Assembly (NCBI GenBank): GCA_963715045.1
Contig: CAVQRC010000009.1
Span: 186,001 to 250,000, forward strand
DNA length: 64,000 nucleotides
Source of the DNA: CAVQRC01 sp963715045
GTDB taxonomy: Bacteria; Planctomycetota; Planctomycetia; Pirellulales; Lacipirellulaceae
Reading direction: 5' to 3'
Below the pieces are notes generated by a model. It did not search any database, was not told where the DNA came from, and was given only the letters and a program-made list of their open reading frames with translations. Position numbers and translations under genes: made by a program. Shown here in pieces: positions 33,734-42,641 of the stretch. Positions within the stretch are counted from its first letter, which is position 1, and the number at the start of each line of letters is the position of its first letter.

Positions 33734-35891
33734 TCACATCCCGAGTTCTTTCTTCAGGAACGCGTGGACGTCGGTGGCCTCTTCGATGCGTTTGGTCGTG
33801 GGCGTACCCGCCCCGTGGCCGGCTCGGAATTCGACCCGCAATAGAATCGGCGCGTCACCCGACTGGGCGTGCTGCAGCGCGGCCGCGAACTTGAAGCTGT
33901 GGCTCGGTACGACCCGATCGTCCGTGTCGGCCGTGATGATCAGCGTCGGTGGATAGGCGGTTCCTGGTACCACGTTGTGGTAGGGCGAATACGCCCGCAA
34001 GGCCTTGAATTGCTCCGGGTCGTCCGCCGAGCCGTAATCGTCGACCCAGTACCGACCGGCCGTAAACTGATGAAAACGCAGCATGTCGTGGACGCCGACG
34101 CCCGGCAGACAGGCACCGAATAACTCGGGCCGCTGGGTCATGACCGCTCCGACCAGCAATCCGCCATTGCTCCGGCCTTCGATGGCCAGTCGATCGGAAC
34201 GCGTGTAGTCGTTGGCGATCAGCCATTCGGCCGCCGCGATGAAATCGTCAAAGACGTTCTGCTTGTTGAGCTTCGTCCCCGCCTGGTGCCACGATTCGCC
34301 GTACTCGCCACCACCGCGAAGATTCGCCACCGCGAACACGCCCCCCATCTCCATCCACTGCAGCCGCGTTACGGAAAACTGCGGCGTGAGTGAGATCGCG
34401 AATCCGCCGTAACCGTACAGCAGCGTCGGCCGGGCACCGTCCAGGGTGAGGTCCTTGCGATGTGAGATAAACATCGGGATGCGCGTGCCGTCTTTGCTCG
34501 TGCAGAACACTTGGCGAACGACGAACTGTTCTGGATCGACGTCTGCCTTGGACCGGCGAAACACGCTGCTCTCGCCGCGGATCGTGTCGTAGCGATAGAT
34601 CGTCGGCGGGGTGGTGTAACTGCTGAAGGAATAGAACGTATCGGTATCCTGGCGGGTGCCGCCGAAGCCGCTGGCGGTCCCGATCCCTGGCAAGTCGACC
34701 TCGCGGACCAGCTTGCCATCGGTCGAGAAGACGCGGACGACCGAATGGGCGTCCTGGAGGTAATTGGCCACCAGCAGATTACCGACGAACCCCACGCCGC
34801 CGAGCGTTTCTGCGGCCTCGGCGAGGATCGTTTCCACCGCCGGATTCCCCTCCCCATCCCCGCCGTCGCCGGGCAAGTCGTCAATGCGGATGGCAATCGA
34901 CGCGCTTTCGCGGGGCGTCGAGGTCCGTGCGAAAGTAAAACCTGGTGCCGTCGTTGCCGAGGAACGAGTACTCGTGATCGAAGTTGTCGATCAGGGCCAC
35001 CGGTGCGGCGTACGGATCGGCCAGATCGCGATAGTACACGCGGTACTTGCGGTCGGTCCCCTTGGAGACGGTGATGATCAGATATCGCCCATCCTCGGTG
35101 ACGGTGCCGTCGAGATTCCACTGCGGGTGATCCGGTTGCTCGAACACGAGCACGTCCGCCGACTGCGGAGTACCAATTCGGTGGTAATAGATCTTTTCGT
35201 TCAGGTTAATGGACTGATAGGCCTGTTCATCCGCCGGCTGGGGAAAACGGCTGTAGAAGAATCCGCGATTGTCACGCGTCCAGGAGACACCCCAGGTCTT
35301 GGTCCACGCCAGCTCATCGTCGAGCTTCTCTCGAGTACGCGTCTGCATGACGTGCCACGTCCGCCAGTCGCTGCCAGCCTCGACGATGGCATAGGCGACG
35401 TATTCACCATCTTCACTCGGCGAGACGCCGCCGAGCGAAACCGTGCCGTCTTCCGACCAGGTGTTCGGATCGAGGAGCACTTCGGGTTCACTCTCCAGGC
35501 CGTCTTGAACGTAGTACACGGCCTGATTCTGAAGCCCGTCATTCTTCGCGAAAAAGTACAGCTCTCCTTGTCGTTCCGGCAGACTGGTTCGCTCGTAGTC
35601 GTAGAGTTCGGTTAGCCGCTCGCGAATCGCCTCGCGACCTTCGATCGCGTCCAGGTAGGCTCTGGCGACCTCGTTCTCGGCCGCCACCCACGCGGCGACC
35701 TCCGCGCTGTTTCGGACATCCTCTTCGAGCCAGCGGTAAGGATCCGCAACCTGCTCGTCGTGGTACGTATCGACCTGATCGACGCGCCGTGTGACCGGAT
35801 AGTCGAGCCGGTCGGCATCGCTGGCGGTTGCAGCTACGTTGAGAAAACAGAGGCTCGACAGAAGCAAGGCGGGTCTCAGGCGGAGTGTCAT
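33734..35891 (-). pseudogene. S9A prolyl oligopeptidase family protein, single frameshift
   Basis: The start is set at MTLRLRPALLLSSL (35891), a signal peptide. The N-terminal propeller (YPVTRRVDQVDTYHDEQVADP, DPYRWLE) and the C-terminal hydrolase both look intact. The catalytic triad is visible: Ser in EGRSNGGLLVG, Asp in ADTDDRVVPSH and His in FRAGHGAGTPTTK. The frame breaks at about 34906, where a TTT on the plus strand (AAA in the gene) fits one extra base; the next frame resumes as ASIAIRIDDLPGDG. Corrected, it is about 718 residues, the normal family length, and predicted to be periplasmic. Its last 105 bases are duplicated at 30542. Confidence 0.88.
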
Positions 35892-35949
35892 TCGACGCCT
35901 CTTGGATCGTTGTTGGGGGACTGGTTCGGGGCGGTTTGCAATCATTTGT

Positions 35950-35988
35950 GTATGCATGTCCACGTCCCAACCGCCTTGAAAGCGCGCC
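35950..35988 (+). repeat. 39-bp direct repeat, unit 1
   Basis: GTATGCATGTCCACGTCCCA and the following 19 bases recur at 36036-36074 with two differences. It lies in the leader of the S9 peptidase gene. Confidence 0.85.
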
Positions 35989-36035
35989 TGACGGGTAATG
36001 GCAGGTCTGGAACAGGACGTGGTGGATTGAACGGC

Positions 36036-36074
36036 GTATGCATGTCCAAATCCCAACCGCCTTGAAAGCGCGCC
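36036..36074 (+). repeat. 39-bp direct repeat, unit 2
   Basis: GTATGCATGTCCAAATCCCA and the following bases to GCGCGCC match unit 1. The units are 86 bases apart, start to start. They may be operator-like or a recombination scar. Confidence 0.85.
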
Positions 36075-36123
36075 GATACCATCGGCGGTTTTACAACGAA
36101 GGGCAAAGAGGCGTGTCTCGTCA

Positions 36124-36172
36124 ATGACAGTCCCAGAGTCCCATAGTCCCAGAGTCCCAGAGTCCTAAAGTC
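36124..36172. repeat. AGTCCCAG short tandem repeat
   Basis: About six near-copies of an 8-base unit (AGTCCCAG / AGTCCCAT) run in tandem between the peptidase leader and the 3' end of the importer ATPase gene, touching its last codons. Confidence 0.75.
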
Positions 36173-38018
36173 CTCTCCTCTCCATCCGCGCGCGAATCTG
36201 CTCCACGCCATCATTCGGCGTCGCTTCGATCAGCCGTCGCGTGTACGCTTCCTTCGGTTCGGCGTAGATATTCTCCGACGGTCCGAACTCGACGATTTTG
36301 CCGTCGTTCATGACGGCCATCATGTCGGCCATGAATTTCACGACGGACAAATCGTGGCTGATGAAAATGTACGTCAGATTGCGGGCTTCCTGGAGATCCT
36401 TGAGCAGGTTGAGCACCTGGGCCTGCACCGAGACGTCGAGTGCCGAGACCGATTCGTCACAGATGAGGAATTCGGGTTCGACCGCGATTGCCCGGGCGAT
36501 ACAGATCCTTTGCCGCTGGCCGCCGGAGAACTCATGGGGATAGCGTCGCAAATAGTCGGGCGAGAGATCGACTTCGCGGAGCAGTTGCGCGGCCCGCTCG
36601 CGGCGCTGAGTCCGGTTGGCCTCGATCTTCTGAATCACCATGGGCTCGGTGAGCGTCGCTTCGATCGTCATCCGCGGGTTCAACGAACCGTAGGGATCCT
36701 GGAAGATAATCTGCATCCGCGAGCGAAACTCGCGTAACGACTCGCCGTGAAGCTGGCTGAGATCGGTACCGTCGAACCGCACGGTCCCGCCGCTGGGCTC
36801 GATCAGTCGCAGGATCGCCCGGCCCGCGGTGGTCTTCCCGCAGCCGCTCTCGCCGACCAGCCCGAGCGTCTGTCCGCGGTACACGCGAAAGCTGATGCCG
36901 TCGACGGCTCTGACATGGTCGACGACGCGCGAGAAGAATCCTTTGCGGATGGGAAAGTGGACCGCCAGATCGCGGACTTCCAGCAGCGGCTCGGTCCCGT
37001 CGGCGATCGCCGTTGTCTCGGGTGGATGATGCCCCTCGCTCCAGGGGTGACCCAGGGCCTCGAGTTCGGACTTGGGATGCAGCAGACGTCCCCGGCCGCA
37101 GTGGCGTAGTTCTTCGAGGCGACTTTCTTCCAGGTTGGTTTCGACCAGCGCCGTCTTGCCGTCGTGTGTTTGCATTTGCATGAAATCGTCGACCGTCGGC
37201 AGGCGGCGGAAGTCGGTCTCGAGTTTCGGGCGGCACGCCAGCAGGCCTCGCGTGTACGGATGGCGGGGGTGTGCGAAGATCTGCAGCACCGAACCTCGCT
37301 CCACGGCCTCGCCGTCCATCATCACGAGCACTTCGTCCGCGATTTCGGCGATCACTCCCAGGTCGTGGGTGATAAAGATGATCGCCATTCCGCGCTCGTC
37401 TCTGAGCTTTCGCAGGATGTCGAGAATCTGAGCCTGGATCGTGACATCGAGGGCCGTCGTCGGTTCGTCCGCGATCAATAACTGCGGGTTGCAGGAGAGG
37501 GCCATCGCGATCATCACCCGCTGCTTCTGCCCCCCCGAAAGCTGGTGCGGATAGGAATGGACCCGCTGTTCAGGCTCCGGAATGCCAACCTCCGCGAACA
37601 GTTCCACCGTTCGCTGTCGGGCCTGGCGACGGCTGCAGTTCTGGTGCAGCAGGATGGCCTCGGTGACCTGGTTGCCGACCGTGAATACCGGATTCAGAGA
37701 CGTCATCGGCTCCTGGAAAATCATGCTGATGTCGCTGCCGCGAATCGCCCGCATCTGTGTTTCAGGAAGCCCCACGAGGTCGCGTCCGAGGAACGAAATC
37801 CGGCCCGTCTCGATCGTCGCCGATGACGTCAGCAGTTGCATGATCGAAAGCGAAGTCACTGATTTGCCCGAGCCGCTTTCGCCCACGATGCCCAGCGTCT
37901 GGCCCTTCGCGACGTCGAACGAGACGTTCTCGACCGCCTTGACGACGCCATCGTCGGTGCGGAAATAGGTTCGCAGATCGCGAACCTCGATCACGGGTTT
38001 CGAATCGGCCGTCGTCAT
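36165..38018 (-). CDS. Peptide ABC importer ATPase, two fused nucleotide-binding domains (YejF/GsiA type)
   Basis: The start is at MTTADSKPVIEVRDLR (38018). The roughly 617-residue protein has two complete ABC domains: Walker A GESGSGKS and signature LSGGQKQRV in the first, GESGCGKT and FSGGQRQRI in the second, each followed by a DExT/DES Walker B (ADEPTTALD, CDESVSALD). A linker of about 60 residues separates them. It is the last gene of a minus-strand order: binding protein, two permeases, ATPase. A fused double ATPase at the end of this order is typical of YejABEF. It energises uptake of oligopeptides or peptide-like compounds. Confidence 0.92.
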   Translation of the reverse strand: MTTADSKPVIEVRDLRTYFRTDDGVVKAVENVSFDVAKGQTLGIVGESGSGKSVTSLSIMQLLTSSATIETGRISFLGRDLVGLPETQMRAIRGSDISMIFQEPMTSLNPVFTVGNQVTEAILLHQNCSRRQARQRTVELFAEVGIPEPEQRVHSYPHQLSGGQKQRVMIAMALSCNPQLLIADEPTTALDVTIQAQILDILRKLRDERGMAIIFITHDLGVIAEIADEVLVMMDGEAVERGSVLQIFAHPRHPYTRGLLACRPKLETDFRRLPTVDDFMQMQTHDGKTALVETNLEESRLEELRHCGRGRLLHPKSELEALGHPWSEGHHPPETTAIADGTEPLLEVRDLAVHFPIRKGFFSRVVDHVRAVDGISFRVYRGQTLGLVGESGCGKTTAGRAILRLIEPSGGTVRFDGTDLSQLHGESLREFRSRMQIIFQDPYGSLNPRMTIEATLTEPMVIQKIEANRTQRRERAAQLLREVDLSPDYLRRYPHEFSGGQRQRICIARAIAVEPEFLICDESVSALDVSVQAQVLNLLKDLQEARNLTYIFISHDLSVVKFMADMMAVMNDGKIVEFGPSENIYAEPKEAYTRRLIEATPNDGVEQIRARMERRGL

Positions 38019-38080
38019 GTGCCCAGTCTCTCGGTCCACTTCATCGCTCACCCCTGACCCCTGATCCCAGACCCCTTGCT

Positions 38081-39199
38081 TCAATGACTTGCCTGCCGCA
38101 TTCGCGGATCGGTTGCTTCCTGCAGTCCCTCGCCGATCAGGTTGTAGGCCAGGACGGTCGAGAAGATGGCGAAACCGGGGAACGCGATCAGCCACCACGC
38201 GTTGGCTTGGATCATGGTGCGTCCCGCGTTGAGAATCGTGCCCCAACTCGGGTTGGGCGGCGGAGCCCCGAAGCCCAGGAAGCTCAGCGCGCTTTCCACG
38301 AGGATCGCCGCCGCGATGCCGAAGGTGATCGGCACGAGGATCGGCGCGAGCGCGTTACGGAGGATGTGGCGGAAGATGATCCGCATGCGTCCGGCGCCGA
38401 GAGCTCGGGCGGCCTCGACGAATTCGAGCTGCTTGAGCTTCATGAACTCGGCTCGGGTCAGTCGTGCAATACTCGTCCAGCGGGTTGCGCCGATCAGAGC
38501 CATCATGTGCCAGATTGTGATTTTGTCGATGACCGCGATCAGGGCCAGGATCAGGACGAGGACGGGAAGGCAAAGCACCAGTTCGATGAGTCGACTGAGC
38601 AGCATGTCGATCCAGCCCCCGAAATATCCGGCCATGGCTCCGAGCGTGATGCCGATCGCGGCCGCGATGCCCATCGACACGAAGCCGACGAGCATGGCGA
38701 TCCGCGTGCCGTGAACCATCTGAGCGAACACATCGACCCCGCGTGAGTCGGTGCCGAACCAGTTGATGCGACTTGGCCGACCTTCATCACCGCTGGGGTT
38801 ACCCGGTCGTTCCTTCCATTCACCTTCCCGCACGCGGCGATAGGGATCTTGATAGACCAGCGGCCAGATGGCCCAGTGGTCGGGGTCCTTCTCGGCGAGA
38901 TTCTTCGGGTACACCCGGCGAAAGCGATCCTGGAAGAAGACGGGGTTTTCCCACCGTGGGTTGAAATAGCCCAGCGCGGGAAAGTACAGGTGGCCTTTGT
39001 ACTTGACGACAATCGGTTTGGTGCCGGCGATCGCGGGGGCGAACAGCGCGACGAATCCCAGGAAGACCACATACACCAATGCCAGCATCGCCAATTTGCG
39101 TTGGCGGTACTGGCGCCACGCATCTTGCCAGAACCCCCGCGGTTCGGAGGTCGCGGCGGTCGGCGTTTCGACATTCGGTGTGGCGGCTGGGACACTCAT
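38081..39199 (-). CDS. Peptide ABC importer permease (YejE/DppC-like)
   Basis: The 372-residue protein has six predicted membrane segments and the permease EAA region (VEAARALGAGRMRIIFRHIL). An unusually long periplasmic segment between the first and second membrane spans (KPIVVKYKGHLYFPALGYFN and on) matches the YejE subfamily rather than plain DppC. It overlaps the upstream permease by 4 bases (ATGA), so the two are translationally coupled. Confidence 0.9.
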   Translation of the reverse strand: MSVPAATPNVETPTAATSEPRGFWQDAWRQYRQRKLAMLALVYVVFLGFVALFAPAIAGTKPIVVKYKGHLYFPALGYFNPRWENPVFFQDRFRRVYPKNLAEKDPDHWAIWPLVYQDPYRRVREGEWKERPGNPSGDEGRPSRINWFGTDSRGVDVFAQMVHGTRIAMLVGFVSMGIAAAIGITLGAMAGYFGGWIDMLLSRLIELVLCLPVLVLILALIAVIDKITIWHMMALIGATRWTSIARLTRAEFMKLKQLEFVEAARALGAGRMRIIFRHILRNALAPILVPITFGIAAAILVESALSFLGFGAPPPNPSWGTILNAGRTMIQANAWWLIAFPGFAIFSTVLAYNLIGEGLQEATDPRMRQASH

Positions 39200-40176
39200 G
39201 AATAACTGACCCGGGGGTCGGCGAAGGCGTACAACACGTCTGCCAGCAGCTGCCCGAGCAAGGTCAGGGCCGCGAATATCAGGACCAGCCCCATGATGAC
39301 CGGGTAATCCCGCAACAGAATCGCCTCGAAAAACAGCGATCCCATTCCGGGCCAGGTGAAGATCTGTTCCAGGATGATCGCCCCCGAGAGCAGCGTCGGC
39401 AGCGTCAAGCCGAGAAGCGTGATCAATGGAATCAACGTGTTACGGAACGCGTGGTGGAACACGATGCGGAGGGGAGAACAGCCCTTCGCCCGGGCAGTCC
39501 GAATGTAGTCCTGCCGCACGACTTCTTCCATGTTCGCTTTGATGAATCGCGCGTAATACGCGAGGCTGCCATACGTGAAGCAGACGATGGGCAGAAACGC
39601 ATGCTGGGCAATGTCCGCCATTTTGCCCACGGTCGAGAGGGTTTCGTGATCGTTGCTCACCATATTGAACAGCGGCAGCCATTCGAGTTTGACCGCCAGA
39701 AACAACTGCAGCAGCAGGGCCGCCACAAACGACGGCAGTGAATACAGCATGTACAGGAGCGTGCTGGTAGCTCGTTCGACGAGAGTACCGCTCTTCACGG
39801 TCACGAACAGACCCAGCGGGATCGCAAGCACGTAGGTGCAGATCAGGGAAGTTACGGTCAACAGCAATGTCGGCATGATCCGCGCGCTGATTTCATCGGC
39901 CACCGGCCGCTTCCGCTGATACGATTGACCCAGGTCCAGTTGGACGACCTTGCCCAGCCACATCAGGTAGCCGATGGTCCAGTGCCGATCGAGTCCATAC
40001 TGGGCCTTCCGCTTCTCCATCTCCTCGACGCTGATCTGGCGACTCGGATCCATGTTCGCCGGATCGGTCGTGGTCGGATCGCCCGGCATCGCGCGAATCA
40101 GACCATACACCAGAAATGTGATCAGCAGCAGCGTGAAGGTGCCGATCACAAAGCGTCTGAGCAGGAAATTGATCAT
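39196..40176 (-). CDS. Peptide ABC importer permease (YejB/DppB-like)
   Basis: The 326-residue protein has a typical DppB start (FLLRRFVIGTFTLLLITFLV), six membrane spans and the EAA motif (YIRTARAKGCSPLRIVFHHA). It pairs with the downstream permease to form the membrane channel. Dispersed repeat copy C lies between this gene and the binding protein gene upstream. Confidence 0.92.
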   Translation of the reverse strand: MINFLLRRFVIGTFTLLLITFLVYGLIRAMPGDPTTTDPANMDPSRQISVEEMEKRKAQYGLDRHWTIGYLMWLGKVVQLDLGQSYQRKRPVADEISARIMPTLLLTVTSLICTYVLAIPLGLFVTVKSGTLVERATSTLLYMLYSLPSFVAALLLQLFLAVKLEWLPLFNMVSNDHETLSTVGKMADIAQHAFLPIVCFTYGSLAYYARFIKANMEEVVRQDYIRTARAKGCSPLRIVFHHAFRNTLIPLITLLGLTLPTLLSGAIILEQIFTWPGMGSLFFEAILLRDYPVIMGLVLIFAALTLLGQLLADVLYAFADPRVSYS

Positions 40177-40190
40177 GGCGAAAATCGACT

Positions 40191-40272
40191 CTTAGAGCCG
40201 ATTCTAAACTTGGTTTCAGCAACCGAATTCCGGGGCCGTGGGACACTTCTCTCGCGTTTTGGGATAGGAACT
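40191..40272 (+). repeat. Dispersed intergenic repeat, copy C
   Basis: CTTAGAGCCGATTCTAAACT, then TTTCAGCAACCGAATTC, GGGGCCGTGGGACACTT and GATAGGAACTTA. It closely matches copy B at 7779. Its orientation is opposite to that of the importer operon, in the gap between the binding protein and first permease genes. Confidence 0.82.
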
Positions 40273-40330
40273 TACGTCGCGGGCAGTCGGTCCGCCCGCC
40301 GGTCATCCGCGCGCCAAGGCCGCCCGGCGT

Positions 40331-42352
40331 TCACTCCCCGGCCACCGGACTCCAGAAGCTCCCCGTGCCCGGGTTGTAGTTCTTCGGGCCGCGGGGGCTG
40401 AAACGGTAGCCGCGTAGTTTCTTGTTGAAGCCAAAGAACGCATCGCGGTAGTAGAGCCACGTATAAGGCTGCTGTTCGTAGAGAATCTCATGAATCTCGC
40501 CATAGATCGCAGCGCGTTTCTCCCGATCGAACTCCCGCTTTCCCAGTTCGAACAACTCGTCGACGCGGGGGTCGGAGAACTGCACGTAATTGCGGTTTTC
40601 GCCAGTGCCCCAGATGTTCGCCAGTGAGAACGGGTCGGTCCCTGTTCCCCAGCCGCCGACGAACGCATGAAACTGATGTTTCTGCAGCGTGTCCTGCATC
40701 ACGGTCCATTCGGTCGGCTTGACGTTGCAGATCACACCGATCCGATCCAGGCTGTCCTTGAGCAGTTCGCACACCTTGATACTGGTCGGGTTGCTCGTAC
40801 ACAGAATCGTAAACTCGAAGGGGACGAGCTGGCCATCGATCTCCTTGTCGCGAATGCCGTCCCCGTCACTGTCGTCCCAGCCCGCTGCGTCCAGCAGGTC
40901 TTCCGCTTTGTCCAAGTCTTGCTGGTAAGGTTGCAGGTTTTTCTTCGAGGCCGCCCAGTTATCCGGGTGGAGGATCCCCGCGCACGGCTTGTACAGACCG
41001 TAGAACAGCGTGTTGATCATTTCGTTGTGATCGAACGCATAGCCCATCGCCTGGCGGACCCGCTTGTCGGCAAAAAACGGGGCCTTCATGTTCCAGCCGA
41101 AATGAAACTCGACCCACTCCGTGTCGCGGGCCTTTGTATTGTGACGATAGAAGTCGGCATCATTCGTCTGCGTGTTCCACTGCTCGGCGGTAATCTCGGC
41201 AACTTCAATCTCCGCTTTCTTCAACGCCAGCAGCATCGTGTTCGTATCTTCGATCACGCGGAAGCGGACGGTCTGGAAGTAGGGTTTGCGGCGGACCTGC
41301 TCGCCGTTCACCAAATACCAGTTTTCGTTTCGCTCGAGGACGATCTCCTGACCTCGTGTGCGGCGGACGACTCGATAAGGTCCGCAGTTGACAGGATTAT
41401 TCTCGAGTTCCGCGAAGTATGCGGAGGATTGCAGCGAGTAGTCGGGTTCGGCGACCTCGAAAATCTGCTCTACATATTTGTGCGCTGGAATGACCGGGAA
41501 GTTGATGTTCCACTCGTTGGTCGCCAGCGACTCCTTGTGGAAGTAAGCCAGCGTGTAGTCGTCGTAGGCGTGGACCGCGCGGAGTTGATCCGTCCCGGTC
41601 TTGACGGCTGGGATCGGAATGTCCGGGTGCATGATGATGCGGAAGGAAGCCACCACATCATGGGCCGTCACCGGTGTGCCGTCACTCCACAACAGGTCAT
41701 CGCGAATCTCTACCAGATCGACGAGCCGGTCCGAACTCGACCGCCATCGCGTGACCACGTCGGCCAGGGCGAACGGGTCCATGTTCCAATCGAAGCCGAA
41801 CAGTCCGAGGCTCATGAAACCGTGAACATCGAAATCGCTGACCGAACTTTGCAGGATCGGGTTGGTGGTGTTGATATCCCCCCGCAAGTGCTGGACGATC
41901 GTGGCGTCGTAGTTGACTTCGGCATCGTCTGCCGGCAGCCGCCCCAGGGCACTGAGGATTTTGGCGTTGTCTTCGTCACTGTCGTTTTTCATCGCCAGCG
42001 CTTCGGCCACCGACACCAGTTGCGGTTCGCTCTTCTGCTCTTCGTAGAGCAAGGCGATCGGATCGACGACCGGGCGATCTTCCCATGTCTTCGACGCGAC
42101 GAGTTCATCCAGGGGTGGCGGATCAAACGCTTCGAGCTCTTCCGGGGCGGGTCCTTGCGAGGGCGTTGCCGCGTCGGTCTCGGCAGTTGTCAGCGATGCC
42201 TCTGCTGTCCCGCCTGCCTCGGCGGGCGCATTCTGAGGCTCCGTTGGCGCACTACAGCCGCTCCCCAAGAGCATCAACGGAATCGTGGACAAAGTGACAA
42301 GAGCTAGCAGTCGTCGCCTCGCGAGAGGAGTATCAATCGCGTCATAAAGCAT
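40331..42352 (-). CDS. Peptide ABC importer substrate-binding lipoprotein (family 5)
   Basis: The start is taken at MLYDAIDTPLARRRL (42352); the frame is open to 42361. A hydrophobic segment ends in a lipobox (LLGSGCSAP), predicting a lipoprotein. The roughly 673-residue body is a family 5 periplasmic binding protein with the characteristic LIEIRDDLLWSDGTPVTAHD, QAMGYAFDHNEMINTLFYG and a C-terminal QQPYTWLYYRDAFFGF. An acidic/Ala-rich spacer (about residues 30-70) links the lipid anchor to the domain. It delivers peptides to the permease pair. Confidence 0.93.
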   Translation of the reverse strand: MLYDAIDTPLARRRLLALVTLSTIPLMLLGSGCSAPTEPQNAPAEAGGTAEASLTTAETDAATPSQGPAPEELEAFDPPPLDELVASKTWEDRPVVDPIALLYEEQKSEPQLVSVAEALAMKNDSDEDNAKILSALGRLPADDAEVNYDATIVQHLRGDINTTNPILQSSVSDFDVHGFMSLGLFGFDWNMDPFALADVVTRWRSSSDRLVDLVEIRDDLLWSDGTPVTAHDVVASFRIIMHPDIPIPAVKTGTDQLRAVHAYDDYTLAYFHKESLATNEWNINFPVIPAHKYVEQIFEVAEPDYSLQSSAYFAELENNPVNCGPYRVVRRTRGQEIVLERNENWYLVNGEQVRRKPYFQTVRFRVIEDTNTMLLALKKAEIEVAEITAEQWNTQTNDADFYRHNTKARDTEWVEFHFGWNMKAPFFADKRVRQAMGYAFDHNEMINTLFYGLYKPCAGILHPDNWAASKKNLQPYQQDLDKAEDLLDAAGWDDSDGDGIRDKEIDGQLVPFEFTILCTSNPTSIKVCELLKDSLDRIGVICNVKPTEWTVMQDTLQKHQFHAFVGGWGTGTDPFSLANIWGTGENRNYVQFSDPRVDELFELGKREFDREKRAAIYGEIHEILYEQQPYTWLYYRDAFFGFNKKLRGYRFSPRGPKNYNPGTGSFWSPVAGE

Positions 42353-42641
42353 TGATCGCACACCTTTTTGGGAGAATCACAACGACCCCGGAGCCCGCCC
42401 GGCATGTCGTGCCGGGCATCGTACGGCATCGTTCCGCGGACGGTCAATGATAGCGGAAACGTCGGAACAGGCGATCCGGACGGCCGTCAGCTGGGGGGTA
42501 CCAGGAGCACGCCGCAGTCGACATTTCGGGAGCATTCGTGTTGCTGCGAGTGCTGACTCCTGCTACCGTCCGCGGCGATATTTTCGGCGAACAGCGACAC
42601 GCGGCTCCAGCGGCGGGGCTCGCGTCGACTCGCCAGGTGCG

